NCBI GenBank assembly: GCA_021292165.1
Contig: JAHFWL010000181.1
Coordinates: forward strand, 266,523 to 330,522
Reading direction: 5' to 3'
Length of the DNA stretch: 64,000 bases
Origin: Shinisaurus crocodilurus
Lineage: Eukaryota; Chordata; Lepidosauria; Squamata; Shinisauridae
The first letter of the stretch is position 1, and each line of letters begins with the position of its first letter. Position numbers and translations under genes: made by a program. Positions 51,000-62,164 of this stretch are shown here, in pieces. Below the pieces are notes generated by a model. That model had not been told where the DNA came from. It was given only the letters and a program-made list of their open reading frames with translations, and ran no database searches.

Positions 51000-51530
51000 G
51001 CTGGGATTGTTTAACTTAGAGGAAAGGCGAGGAAAGGGAGACATGATAAGAGGCGTCGTGCAGAAATTTTTATGCCTGGTGTAGAGAAAGCGGAGAGGGG
51101 GACATTTCTCTCCCTCTCTCATAATACTAGAAGCCAATGGGGTCCTCCCATGAAGCTGATGGGTGGGAGATTCGGGACAGATCAAAGGAAGGACTTCTTC
51201 ACACAGCACTAGTTAAACTATGCAATTTGCTTCCCCAAGATGTCATGATGGCCACCAGTTTGGAGGGCTTTAAAAGGGAACTGCACAAATTCATGGAAGA
51301 GAAGGCTATCAATGGCTACTAGTCCTGATGGCTCTATGCTACCTCCCCTAGCATAGAGCCAGCAACCAGTTGCTGGGGAACATGGGTGGGAGGGTGCTGT
51401 TGCACTCATGTACTGCTTGTGGGTTTCCCATTTGGGGTAGCTGGTTGGCTACTGTGTGAACAGAATGCTGGACTAGATGGACCCTGGGTCTGATCCAGCC
51501 AGGCTCTTCTGATGTTCTTAGGTTCTTATG
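51000..51530 (+). mobile_element. CR1 LINE 3' end
   Basis: GCTGGGATTGTTTAACTTAG to TCTGATCCAGCCAGGCTCTT. Confidence 0.84.
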
Positions 51531-51853
51531 TCCATCTGCCTATGGTACAAAAAATAAGTGGGCAGGGGACACACACAAAAGTTACAAAAACTAGACCAGA
51601 TATTTTGGTCATGAGGTTTGCAGCTTAGACTCAGTCCCAAGATGGAGATTGATTGCAGACTGAATGAATTCGTCATGGGTAGGTGTTGCAACTATCAGGT
51701 CACACCTCCCATTCTGGGACAGAGAAGCAAAATGGCTGACCCCCGTTTCTGAAACTATCATGGCCGGATGTAACTCAGAGAATGGGCTTTTCAACACAAG
51801 GCTGCTAATCCACTGTATCTACTTATGGTTTCAGCACAGAATTGAGATCCAAG

Positions 51854-52278
51854 CAGGGCCGGCGCTACCGCTAGGCAGAACTAGGTGGCTGCCTAGGGCG
51901 CGTGGCGGAAGAGGGTGCAGAAATGCTGCGCTCCTTCCTCGCCGCCGGCGCACTCCTGCCCCGCCTGGCCGCCTCGCCAACAAAGGCACCGCTGCCACCA
52001 GGTCAGTGGGAGGGGATTGTGGGCGCCGGGCGGGCTCGCGGTCGCGCTCGGCTTTCCTCTGCACCCGGAGCTAGGCTGGGTCAGGAGTGCGCGTGGCGGT
52101 GGCGGCGACCAGTTGGCAGCGGGGAAAGCGGCTGCTGGAGGCAGCTGGTGGGCGGGGGGGGCGCTGGGCAAGCAGGCATTTCCCGGCTGCTTTGCTCCGG
52201 AGCCCCCCCCCTGGCACGAGAGGGGGGGCGCTAAATATAACCTAGCCTAGGGCGCCAAACTGCCCTGCTCCGGTCCTG
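51854..52278. mobile_element. GC-rich hAT-like element, 425 bp, with 8-bp target duplication
   Basis: It starts CAGGGCCGGCGC, ends CCGGTCCTG, and is flanked by GATCCAAG at 51846-51853 and 52279-52286. Short internal inverted matches (GCCTAGGGCGC) occur near both ends. The centre is extremely GC- and CpG-rich, unlike its surroundings. Confidence 0.88.
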
Positions 52279-52286
52279 GATCCAAG

Positions 52287-52540
52287 CACTACACGAAGAG
52301 TGTTTCCTTTCCTGCTTTCCTGCTACATAACCTCTAGGTGGCACTGTGATGTAGCGGAATAGCTCAAATACACAAGTGGAAAAAGTATTTTCTTTCACTT
52401 TTAGAAAAATAAATACTGCCATTTCCTTGCTCTAAAACACACACACCGAAAGTGCTGTTGAGACACAGAAGTGAAACTGGAGGGTCACAACGTTGTCTAA
52501 AGAATCATGACGGGCACGTGATAAATGCCTCGTGTAGAAA
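52287..52540. repeat. Dispersed repeat shared with 56545-56840
   Basis: TTTCCTTTCCTGCTTTCCTG, GAAACTGGAGGGTCACAACG, GATAAATGCCTCGTGTAGAA; the same blocks occur at 56560-56830. Confidence 0.65.
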
Positions 52541-52544
52541 AGCT

Positions 52545-52765
52545 CAGTAAGAAGAGCGGCACTGGATCAGACCAAGGGCCCATTGGGTCCTGCATTCTGT
52601 GCACACAGTGGCCACCCCGCTGCCTGTGGGAAACCCCCAAGTAGGACAGGGGTCCAATAGCACCCCTCTGCTTGTGTCCACCAGCAACTGGAAGAGGCAT
52701 ACCGCCTCCGAGAGTGGAGGTAATATATAGCCATCATGACTAGTAGCCATTGGCTGGCAAGAGAC
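52545..52765 (-). mobile_element. CR1 LINE fragment, diverged
   Basis: GCACTGGATCAGACCAAGGG to CATCATGACTAGTAGCCATT. Confidence 0.76.
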
Positions 52766-53339
52766 AGATCTGATATCACATTGGAGTGCTGATAAATGTC
52801 TCCCCCCCCCCCTTTCCTGCAGTCTGAAACACTCTGCCCACGCTCCATGGCACATGTCCCAAATATAAAAAGAATGAGGAGAGACGGCAGGGCTTGAGGC
52901 TGGCTCCTGTTCCTCCAGACTACACATGATTCAGGGCCCTCCGTCGGGCAACCGAAGTTGCTAAACCTACAAAAGGGGTTATTAAAAAGAAACTCAACAA
53001 GAGGAGACACTCAGCAGCAGACACTGTCAGTTTAAAGTTCACCTGGTACTCCCCGCATTGAGTTTCTGGTCATTCTAGTTAATGAGTGAGCAGAGATTTC
53101 CCCACACACACACACACACTCCCACCACACCCCTCTCTCTGTCTCATCCCTGTACCAAGCACGGATTCGGCCTGATTTTGTGCTCTTCACATTCATAGGA
53201 GTTTCCTTTCCGCAGAAATGCCGAGCTGAGGCTTGGAGAGGCTGACGGCTTTGCGCTGGCTCGCTCTGACACATGCCTGGATCCGCTCTCCCTGCTTTCT
53301 CTGGAAGTGACTCTGCGGCATGGCCATCCTCGTTTTTTC

Positions 53340-53445
53340 CTCCCGGGAGCGCATGAGTCAGGCCTTATCTGGAGTGCCGTGTCCAGTTCTGGCCGTCGCA
53401 CTATTAGGGATGATGTGGGGAAATTGGAAGAACTGAACGGGTTCA
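53340..53445 (+). mobile_element. CR1 ORF2 fragment
   Basis: TCTGGAGTGCCGTGTCCAGT and GGAAGAACTGAACGGGTTCA match the CR1 YxxQFW..K..LE.VQ region. Confidence 0.65.
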
Positions 53446-53451
53446 GGAGAG

Positions 53452-53760
53452 GGTCATAGAATCATAGAATCATAGAAAAGTAGAGTTGGAAGGGGCCTAC
53501 CAGGCCATCGAGTCCAACCCCCTGCTCAGTGCAGGAATCCAGGTCAAAGCATCCCTGACAGATGTCTGTCCAGCTGCACCTTGAATGCCTCCAGACTGGG
53601 AGAGCCCACCACCTCCCTAGGTAGTTGGTTCCGTTGTCTTATTGCTCTGACAGTCAGGAAATTTTCCCTGATGTTTAGGTGGAATCTGGGTTCCTGTAAC
53701 TTGAGCCCATGATTCCGTGTCCTGCACGGAATGGAGCAATGGGTAATAGGTAATGAGAAT
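53452..53760 (-). mobile_element. CR1 3' end of the ATAGAATCATAGAA type
   Basis: ATAGAATCATAGAATCATAG, GAGTTGGAAGGGGCCTACCA, GAAATTTTCCCTGATGTTTA: the classical amniote CR1 tail. Confidence 0.85.
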
Positions 53761-53799
53761 GGGTAATGGAGGCGGTCAAGCAGAGTTGTGGCGGGGGGG

Positions 53800-53940
53800 G
53801 GGAGAAAGGCCTACAAGGGGAGGCTGAAGGGACTGCGGATGTTTAGCCTGGAGAAGATAAGGCCGCGGGGAGGACGTGAGAGCACTCTTCGGACACCTGA
53901 AGGGCGGTCCTATCAGAGATGGCATAGGATTGTTCTTTGC
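53800..53940 (+). mobile_element. CR1 ORF2 fragment, opposite orientation
   Basis: GGCTGAAGGGACTGCGGATG and TTTAGCCTGGAGAAGATAAG, the FSLEK motif region. Confidence 0.72.
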
Positions 53941-53987
53941 TGCTCCAGAGGGCAGAAGAACTATGGTACAAAAAAAAATGAGGGCTG

Positions 53988-54232
53988 GTGTGGCGTGGTG
54001 GTTACAGACAGCGTCGGACTGGGACTCGGGAGATCCGGGTTCAAGTCCCCGCTCGGCCACGAAGCTCACCGGGTGACTTTGGGCCAGTCCCTGACTCTCA
54101 GCCTAACCCACCTCACAGGGTGGTTGTGAGGATAGAAATGGAGAGGAGGAGGAGGATTATGGAAGCCGCCTCAGGTTCCTTGCAGGGGGGAAAAAGTTGG
54201 ATGTAAACATAATCGATGAATAATAAATAAAT
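53988..54232 (+). mobile_element. MIR-like SINE
   Basis: GTGTGGCGTGGTGGTTACAG to AATAAATAAATAAAC, inserted between CR1 fragments. Confidence 0.85.
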
Positions 54233-54364
54233 AAACTAGATCATCGAATAGACTTTATTTGCTGCAGGGTAGATTGTGGTCTCTACTGGTGGATCTCCCA
54301 GTGATTTGCAGTAGATTTCCAAAGGTTTCTGGCATTCAGGGCGCAATCCTATGTGTGTTTAGAC

Positions 54365-54487
54365 CAGTGTTCTCCAACCTTGGGTCCCCAGATGTTTTTG
54401 GCCTACAACTCCCAGCATGCCCCAGGCTGGGGCATGCTGGGAGTTGTAGGCCAAAAACATCTGGGGACCCAAGGTTGGAGAACACTG
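54365..54487. mobile_element. Palindromic MITE family A, copy 6 (inside MITE family C)
   Basis: Starts CAGTGTTCTCC, ends GGAGAACACTG. Flanks GTTTAGAC/CTTTAGTC are a decayed octamer duplication within the family C motif ATGTGTGTTTAGAC. Confidence 0.85.
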
Positions 54488-54527
54488 CTTTAGTCAGAAA
54501 AACATCCTACAACTCCCAGCATATATG

Positions 54528-54605
54528 GCATGTCTGGCCTTGTGCTAATTGCTTATCTCTCCGCCCTCAGTTTTCCTCATCTGTAAAATAGGAGTCCTAC
54601 TGACC
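54528..54605 (+). mobile_element. MIR-type core fragment
   Basis: CCTCAGTTTTCCTCATCTGT followed by AAAATAGGAGT is a short match to the classical MIR/L2 core. Confidence 0.55.
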
Positions 54606-54914
54606 TTGGTAGCTTCTGGCCCGGACTTTGTTCAGCTCTGCTGGGCAAGGGCTGTATTAGGATCTCCGAGTTCTGGTAACTCGCAAGTACGTAGATTTAC
54701 TGGTCTAAACACACATCAGGATATGATTCATGGGATGAGTAGCCAGTTGACCTGCACACACCCCGGAGCCACCGCCGTTTTGTGTCCGGCTCCAGATGGG
54801 AGACGTCAGCGTTCTAGTAGAAAACCAGAATGAATCCCGCAAGCCTGAGACCTCCGCCCACACGAGGAGTAACTTCCTAAGGGTGAGAGAGAGCAGATCA
54901 ACAATGGAACAAAC

Positions 54915-55085
54915 AACTTCGTGTGGGGTGCTGCTGGAAATCCCCCGTGCTGGAGATCTTCAAGGGGAGGCTGGCTGGGCAGCCATCTTTTGGGAATCCT
55001 TAAGCGCTAGATTTCCAGAGCGGGGAGTGTGGCGGGTTGGACTGAATGGCCTGCAAAGCCCCCTTCCAACTCTCATCTTGCTCAG
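54915..55085 (+). mobile_element. CR1 3' fragment
   Basis: CCCCGTGCTGGAGATCTTCA, GGGTTGGACTGAATGGCCTG, CCCCCTTCCAACTCTC. Confidence 0.72.
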
Positions 55086-55106
55086 GCTTTTTAAAGCATA
55101 TTTCCA

Positions 55107-55110
<4 letters not shown>

Positions 55111-55138
<28 letters not shown>
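55111..55138. repeat. CA microsatellite
   Basis: About 14 CA units beside a CR1 fragment. Confidence 0.93.
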
Positions 55139-55139
<1 letters not shown>

Positions 55140-55765
55140 GGAACTGTCAAGCTTCAGGATTTCGCTGCTTTCCGCAAGCTGCATCTCAAAGTGGATGATC
55201 CACACGTCTCGCCGCTAGCGCAAATGGATGCACGTATTTTTGCCATTTGGGGCAGGACTTGGGGGGCAGGTCTCTGGGGGAGGAGGCCCCCACTCGGCAT
55301 GAATAAACAGGAAGGCGGCCCCCCAAAAGCAGCAGGGCTGACTCGCCACATTTTGAAGTAATGCTCTCTCTAGTGAGGTGTGTCGGAGAAAAAAGAGAGA
55401 CCGTTCAGTCCAGAGTCTAAGATTACCCCACTCTGCATCGTGGCTTGTAGACGCATGACCGAGAAGGTCCTGCGTAGCTTGACATTTCATGTGCTGGCCG
55501 AGCACATTTTCGGTCTCTTCGTAACAGATCCTAGGACGGTCACTCACGCTTGGTTGGCAGGAAGGCCAGGAAAGGGATCACAGCTCCCTCGGCATTTGTG
55601 TCCCAGCAGCTGGCATTAACAGATAGACAGCCTTGAAACATGGATGCTCCATTTAGATAGCATGGCTACTTTGTTGGCAGATCTTATAAACTCTATGAAT
55701 TCGTTTGCCTCAAGCCTGCTCTGTTCCACCACTTAACTGAAAAACTACCCTGACTCTAGACTTCT

Positions 55766-56520
55766 GTGAAGAACATAAGAACAGCGATGCTAGATCCGAC
55801 CAACAAGGGTCCATCGAGTCCAGCGTTCTGTTCACGCAGTGGCCAACCAGCTGCCCCAGTGGGAAACTCACAAGTAGGACATGAGTGCAACAGCACCTTC
55901 CCGCCCATGTTCCCCAGCAACTGGAGTACAGAGGCATACTGCCTCTGATCCTGGAGGAAGCATCTAGCCGATCAGGACTAGCAGCCATGGATAGGCTTCT
56001 CCTCCATGAATTTGTCCAATCCCCTTTTAAAGCTGTCCTAATTGGTGGCCATCACCACATCCTGTGGAAGGGAGTTCCATAGTTTAACTCTGCACTGTGT
56101 GAAGAAGTCCTTCCTTTTTTATCTGTCCTGAATCTCCCACCGTTCAGCTTCATGGGATGACCCCGTCGTTGGGTCCTAGTATCATGAGAGAGGGAGAAAA
56201 ATGTCCCCCTCTCCACTTTCTCCACACCAGGCCTAATTTTGTACACCTCTATCATGTCTCCCCTCACTCGCCTTTTTTCTAAGCTAAACAATCCCAGCTG
56301 CCGTAACCTTTCCTCATAGGGGGGTTGCTCCAGTCCCTTGATCATTTTAGTTGCCCTTTTCTGCACGTTTCCCAACTCTACAATGTCCTTTTTTAGGTGT
56401 GGTGACCAGAACTGTACACAGTATTCTAAGTGCGGTCGCACCATAGATTAGCATAAAGGCAGTATGATCATGGCAGTTTTATTCCTTTCCTAATTATGCC
56501 TAACATGGAGATTGCCTTTT
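55766..56520 (-). mobile_element. CR1 LINE, longest copy, includes ORF2 C-terminus
   Basis: The minus frame reads RPHLEYCVQFWSPHLKKDI, then RATKMIKGLEQPPYEERLRQ and LGLFSLEKRR, the CR1 reverse-transcriptase C-terminus. Frame breaks follow. 5' truncated. Confidence 0.9.
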
Positions 56521-56544
56521 TTCATAGCAGCTGTACACAGCAGC

Positions 56545-56840
56545 TCTCCCCGAAGTTATTTTCCTTTCCTGCCTTTCTGTACTTACCGCAACATTACCTC
56601 CAAGCGGTGCCCATGGTATAGCGGAGTAATGCAACTACATTGGTGGGGACTTGCGCTTTGTTTCCCAATGCCAAAAAATACCAGATTTTCCTCAGTCCAA
56701 CAACCCCACCCCCAAAAAAGTGCTCTTAAAAAACAGAAGCAAAACTGGAGGGTCAGAATATCATCTAAAAGCATCCGTAAACAACCGTGAGTGAGGAATG
56801 GCAAGCGTACAATAAAAGCCTCATCTAGAAAATCTCCAAG
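56545..56840. repeat. Second copy of the 52287-52540 repeat
   Basis: TTTTCCTTTCCTGCCTTTCT, AAAACTGGAGGGTCAGAATA, AATAAAAGCCTCATCTAGAA. Confidence 0.65.
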
Positions 56841-57007
56841 TGATCAGGGGGGGTGAAGGGGGAGCAGATTTCCATACCTCAGCTCTTTGTTTGGTATCAA
56901 TAGGTTTCAGGTTTGCCTCAATAAGATGGAAAGTTTTATGCTGCAGTTTTAGTTCTCTCTCATGTTTTGTATTTTTAATATTGTATTTTCTTTGCTTTCA
57001 TTCTGTA

Positions 57008-57146
57008 AGGGCATAATCCCATGCATGTTTGGACAGACAAAAGTCCTACAACTCCCAGCATGCCCCAGCTAGCATGGCTGGCTGGGGCATGCTAGGAATT
57101 GTAGGACTTTTTTTTTCTGTCTAAACATGCATGGGATTGCGCCCTA
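57008..57146. mobile_element. Palindromic MITE family C, best preserved copy
   Basis: TAAGGGCATAATCCCATGCA to TGGGATTGCGCCCTAA with inverted TTTGGACAG/CTGTCTAAA motifs and the CTACAACTCCCAGCATGCCC core in both orientations. Confidence 0.85.
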
Positions 57147-57573
57147 AGCCATAAAATGAGCGGCCATATAAATTTAATGTCCTCGTCACCAATCTTTATC
57201 CTATCTACAGTCCATCAATTTCTTTGCATGACCCCAAATTCTGGTATTATAGGACAGAGGTCGGCAGAAAGTACTTATGGATCTATCCAGTAAATCTATG
57301 GTTGATTTGCAGTAGATCAGCAAGGATTCCCAACTCCTAACCGTTTCACAGAAGCAGCAGCGAAATGGACTGTGAGCTCTGTTCAGTTCTGGTACTCAGA
57401 AGCAAATTCCCGGGCACAGAATTGTTTAATTCTATATTCTTTTGTGCCAGGCTGTTGGATCTCCGGGTTCTGTTAAGTAGATCTCATAAGCCTGAAGTCT
57501 GCCTGCCTGCTTTATAGGAGATAAATACCTGATCTCTATCCACTTCCTCCATCATGTTGGTAAGCCTGTTTAG

Positions 57574-58004
57574 CAGGGACGGTGCTAGATACCCAAAAGA
57601 GCTGGGGCTCAGGCCCACAGGACAACAACAACAACAAAAATGCACAAATTTGCAAATGGTAATTTACATCAGCTCTAAAGTCTGTAAAGGACCCTGCCTC
57701 CTAAGGACACCCCTATTTGTCAAAAGGGGCATGTGGACAGGGGAGAGGAGGGCATTTGATTTCAGGAAAAAAACGAAAAACCTCAGGCGGAAAGATTCAA
57801 GGGGGGGCAGCAGGAGGGGAAGGACACGAGGGCCAAAAGCCAGCTGATCCAGGGGGATCAGATGCAGCAGAGATCATCAGGGCCCCTGGACCTTTCTTTC
57901 AGCAAGTGCCCCTGGACAGCAGGGTGGCTTCCCAGATATTCGGGGCTCCAAATGAAAGATTCGGGGCTCCAGCCCTGGCGGGCCAGCCCCTAACACCGCC
58001 TCTG
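57574..58004. mobile_element. hAT-like element, 431 bp, with 8-bp target duplication
   Basis: Imperfect terminal repeats CAGGGACGGTGCTAG and (inverted) CAGAGGCGGTGTTAG, flanked by CTGTTTAG at 57566-57573 and 58005-58012. Related copies lie at 63048-63478 (same strand) and 39777-40202 (inverted). Confidence 0.88.
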
Positions 58005-58012
58005 CTGTTTAG

Positions 58013-58138
58013 CAGGATTGGGGAACCTAGGTCCCTCCAGGTGCTGTTGGACTATAACTCACCTGATCCCTGAGCATAAGCCATGCTGGCTGGAGCTGGT
58101 GAGATTTGTGGTGCAACAACATCTGGGGAGCCCGGCTG
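58013..58138. mobile_element. Palindromic MITE family B next to the 57574-58004 element
   Basis: CAGGATTGGGGAACCTAGGTC to AACATCTGGGGAGCCCGGCTG. It begins immediately after the right target duplication of the hAT-like element. Confidence 0.7.
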
Positions 58139-58659
58139 CATCTTCACCCCTCCTGATCTATGGCCATAATAAAAATTTATCTATCTGCGGTATAGGACAA
58201 AAGGGAAGAGTCAACGTGGGATGTTAGTTTAATTGTGCATACACAAAGAAGAAATGTCAGCGTTGACTCCGCCCTTTGGGGGGAAACTTGTGGCGCGGGG
58301 AAGGGAGCCAATGTTTTAAGGACAGACCGTGACTTCTTATGAATTGAAACAAAAGAGGAGAAAGAAAAACGTGTCCGCCAGCTGTTGTTTAAGGTTGCTG
58401 CGGAGACTCCCTTCCAAAGCCGCCAGCCCCAGAAGCAAAGGGAAGTCACCCGAGCCAGGAAACATGATTTGCACGGCCGTCTCATTGATGCGCAGTTCAG
58501 CCATGGCTGTGGCTGTGCTTGGCCCGAAGCGTTCGGAAGTGACATGAGGGACGTAGGGAAGCTCCCGCGTCAGCTCCAGGTTCTGGAGGGTCCTTTGGGC
58601 AAGACCTCCTCCATGGCCCCTCCTTCCCTGCGTCGACCTTCTCCCCGCTTGTTCAGCCA

Positions 58660-58965
58660 TTGGTAGCCTTCTCCTCCATGAATGTGTCCAATCCCCTTTT
58701 AAAGCCCTCCAAATTGGCGGCCATCACTCCATCTTGTGGAATCGAATCCCACAGTTTAACTCTGTGCTGTGTGAAGATGTCCTTCCTTTGATCTGTCCTG
58801 AATCTGCCACCAATCAGCTTCATGGGATGACCCCTTTGGGCTCTAGTATTATGAGAGAGGGAGAAAAATATCTCCCTATCCTTTCTCCACATCGTGCTTC
58901 ATTTTGTACACCTCTATCACATCTCCCCTTACTCGCCTTTTTTCTCAACTAAACTCTCCCAGACG
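58660..58965 (-). mobile_element. CR1 LINE 3' fragment
   Basis: AGCCTTCTCCTCCATGAATG to ATCACATCTCCCCTTACTCG. Confidence 0.83.
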
Positions 58966-59371
58966 TTTAGCTTAGGAAAAAAAAAAAAGTTACTGATGTT
59001 ATTATCATCATAATAGAAAAATTATGGGGGCAGGGGGAACCACCTGATTTGTGGTCACTTCAGGACCAGCACAAATACGAACTCCTTCCCATAATGCATC
59101 ACTTTGCGGCCCTCCCCTGCAACAAGATGCAGTGATTGCTATAGGCTGTTTTTGTTCTTTTAAAAGATGGCTTTCAAAAGAGGGTTGGGCACCACGTTCA
59201 GAGAGGATAGGTCTATCAACAGTTATTGGTGGCCTAAATGGAGCCTCTTTGATCAGAGGAATTCTATTTGTAAAGACCAGATGCTGGGAATGGCCATTGG
59301 CTGGGGATGTCTGTTGCCTTCAGGAGCTCCAGGGGATCTAGCTGACTGCTTCCATGAGAGACAGAAAGACA

Positions 59372-59417
<46 letters not shown>

Positions 59418-59433
59418 AAGAGAGAGAGAGAGG
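59372..59433. repeat. CA then GA microsatellite
   Basis: About 15 CA units continue into an interrupted GA tract. Confidence 0.93.
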
Positions 59434-59572
59434 GGTGGTGTTTTACATAGTGCTAGGTGACAGGTCCCTGCCCTGAGGACATTACAGGCTAAAATGGAAA
59501 CAGAACCTTGGACTAGATAGATCCTGATCTGATGCGGCAAACCACTTCTGATGCTGTCTGCATTCTGCATGC

Positions 59573-60162
59573 GATGTGGCTGCAAAGAAGGCAAATGCTA
59601 TTTTGGGCTGCATTAATAGAAGTATAGCTTCCAAATCGCGGGAAGTGATCATTCCCCTTTGCTCGGCACTGGTGAGGCCTCATCTTGAGCACTGCGTCCA
59701 GTTCTGGGCACCACACTTTAAGAAGGACGTAGACAAACTGGAGAGGGTTCAGAGGAGGGCAACAAGGATGATAAAGGGACTGGAAACAAGGCCCTGTGAG
59801 GAGAGACTGAAAGAACTGGGCATGTTTAGCCTTCAGAAGAGGAGACTGAGGGGAGATATGATCGCACTCTTCCAGTACTTGAAGGGATGTCACACAGAGG
59901 AGGGCCGGGATCTCTTCTTGATCATCACAGAGAGCAGGACACGGAATCACGGACTCAAGCTCTCCCACTCTGGAGGCATTCAAGGCGCAGCTGGACAGTC
60001 TGGAGGCATTCAAGGTGCGGCTGGACAGACATCTGTCAGGGATGCTTTGACCTGGATTCCTGCATTGAGCAGGGGGTTGGACTCGGTGGCCTGGTAGGCC
60101 CCTTCCAACTCTACTTTTCTATTCTATTCTATTCTATTCTATTCTATTCTATTCTATTCTTA
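59573..60162 (+). mobile_element. CR1 LINE 3' end with (ATTCT)n tail
   Basis: ORF2 C-terminus ([20 protein letters not shown], then [20 protein letters not shown]) is open for about 170 codons, then GGGGGTTGGACTCGGTGGCC and an ATTCT pentamer tract (60118-60160). A 39-bp near repeat (about 59971-60030) lies in the 3' part. Confidence 0.9.
60118..60160. repeat. ATTCT pentanucleotide tract
   Basis: About eight ATTCT units ending the CR1 copy at 59573. Confidence 0.94.
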
Positions 60163-60545
60163 ATGGAATCCCTCCACAGGCAGGACGCTTTCAACAGAAT
60201 CCAGAATCGATGCCTGGAGCAGCAAGGAATGTCATGTGGCCAGATGCCTTTGTCACAGTTTGGGAAAAGGTGCCTTAACCTGAGGGTGAACTGCCTCCAA
60301 GGAAGAACTCACCTTTTGCCGGAATGTTTTATTGTTTGCAGCCAGCTTGGCTTCCTCCTTGGGCAAACCAAAACTGGGGGGGATTAGCAGAAGCCAACTG
60401 TGCCAAAGGCATCTTATCGAGTTCACACACACACAATCCCACCCCAAAGGATGCCCGTGCTGATGGTGGAATATTTATTTGCTAGGCATGCTACGGTAAC
60501 ACGGTGCAAATGGTAGACCGGAAATCAGCCCACTGGGGGGAAGAG
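60162..60545. other. Gene-free stretch after the CR1 copy
   Basis: No repeat family or exon recognised; a plus frame runs through from the CR1 but loses similarity. Confidence 0.4.
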
Positions 60546-60547
60546 AC

Positions 60548-60868
60548 AGTGACTGGGTTCAGACAACACAATAAGCCGCACACTCAAGGGTTGAGTATGG
60601 GTTTGAGTGTGGCTTGTCGTTGAAACATGGGTTATCCGTGTTGTCTGAACCCAGCTGCCTCTAACAAGCCGTGGCTTGTTAACCCCGAACAACCCCTGAA
60701 GAGACCCGGTGGTTTGTTGTTGGGGAGAGAACTGTGGGTTGTTCATCATGGTTTGTTATCTTGGCTGGGTTCAGACAACACGATAACCCATGTTTCAACA
60801 ACAGATCACACTCAACCTGTACTCAGCCCTTGAGTGTTGGGGTTATCATGTCGCCTCAACCCAGCCAG
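60548..60868. mobile_element. Complex palindromic element, family D, second full copy
   Basis: ACTGGGTTCAGACAACACAA to CGCCTCAACCCAGCCAGT, with internal inverted copies near 60640-60655 and 60765-60785, as at 20250-20576. Confidence 0.82.
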
Positions 60869-60876
60869 TGACTAAA

Positions 60877-61000
60877 ACAGCCTTTCCCGAGCCTGCTGTC
60901 CTCCAGATACAACCCTATCATTCCTAGCCAGCGGGCTGTGGACAATGGGAGTTGTTAATCCAACACATCTGGCGGCTGCCAGGCTGGGGAAAGTTGACTG
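60877..61000. mobile_element. Palindromic MITE family B
   Basis: CAGCCTTTCCCGAGCCTGCT to GCCAGGCTGGGGAAAGTTG with inverted central arms around CCTAGCCAGCGGGCTG. Confidence 0.75.
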
Positions 61001-61449
61001 CAATAATTAAACGTGGGGAAACCCTGCCATTCGTCTCTTTCTGAATAGAAAAGCTGTTTTATATCCAGCCTGCTCGTGCACAAAGCCAAAAATATCTCCG
61101 TTCTGCCTAATTGTGCTTGCCGAGCACAAATCAGCTATCAAGGGAGACAGAGGGAAAGCCCTGCCTTGCTTCAAATTCCTTCAACACACCCCTCTTTGCA
61201 TGAGGCCTCCCACCTGAGTCATTCATTTGTTTCCCTGACCAAAACAACGCCTAAATATCGTCATGAATAAAAGCACTTAAAATATGCTTGCCATTGTACC
61301 AAAACACTAATTATTTATGTATTAATGTATTGATTTATTAAGCTTTATATATTGCCTTTTGGGGGTGGGTGGGTGGGGGGGAAGCCATCAAGGCGGAGGC
61401 ACAACAATATAAAACAATAAAACCTAAAACACATGAACGTGAAAAACAC

Positions 61450-61876
61450 TAAGGGCGCAATCCAATGGCCACTTGGCAGCATCACAGATAGGATTATTCA
61501 GAGTCCCAGCAGCTGCAACCTTGGGCGAACCTCGTTCCGAGGTCGGCGCTGGGGACTCCGAGCCCGGAGCTCCTGCACCCGCCCCTTGCAGCCGGTGCTG
61601 AAAGAACCACGCCCGGCTGCAAGCCTCGGAGACGGGTGGGTGGGTGGGTTGTGGGTGCTCCAGGGGGTCGGCAGGGGAGGAGACAGCCTCCTCCCCTCGC
61701 GCTCCGAGGTGCGACACTCAGAAAGCCAAAATCGTCCGTCTAGCTGTTTTGCAGGGCAGGACGAACACCGCGGAGGCGACCTTCGCCTCTGCACGCCTCC
61801 TGCCTTGCATGGGATGTCCGTAACCCCCAAAGTTCGGAGGGCTACGGGCGTCCGGTCCGGATAGGACTGCGCCCTA
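61450..61876. mobile_element. CpG-rich element with family C type ends
   Basis: Begins TAAGGGCGCAATCC and ends GGATAGGACTGCGCCCTAA, an imperfect inverted pair, around about 400 bp of GC-rich sequence with a (GGGT)4 tract at about 61633-61648. No gene recognised in it. Confidence 0.7.
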
Positions 61877-61987
61877 AAACATTACAGCAGCAAAAGTGGG
61901 CACTGAGAGACCCTTACAGGTGCAAAGAGACTTACCCCGCAAGCTTAGAAGGATAAACACCGACCAGCTATCCTTCAATAGCCAGAA

Positions 61988-62164
61988 GATTTCATAGGTT
62001 TCATAGATCATAGAGTTGGAAGGGGCCTACAAGGCCACCGAGTCCAACCCCCTGCTCAGTGCAGGAAACTAGAGGAGGGGTCTCCCATCCAAGGAATAAC
62101 CGGGCCTGACCCTGCTTAGCTTTCCAGGCTCAGACAAAGCTGAGCCAGCGTGAGCCACACAGGC
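61988..62164 (-). mobile_element. 5S-rRNA-derived SINE with CR1-like tail
   Basis: Same head and tail as the other copies; ATTTCATAGGTTTCATAGAT at the 3' end shows the short terminal repeat typical of CR1-type tails. Confidence 0.85.

Noticed and set aside
51664..52250. GC-rich ORFs as a gene
   Set aside because: They overlap a small transposon with a target duplication and are open on both strands because of base composition.
56052..56444. 130-codon minus ORF as a host gene
   Set aside because: It reads the CR1 reverse-transcriptase C-terminus and is flanked by CR1 3' sequence.
59576..60097. 173-codon plus ORF as a host gene
   Set aside because: CR1 ORF2 end with a pentamer tail.
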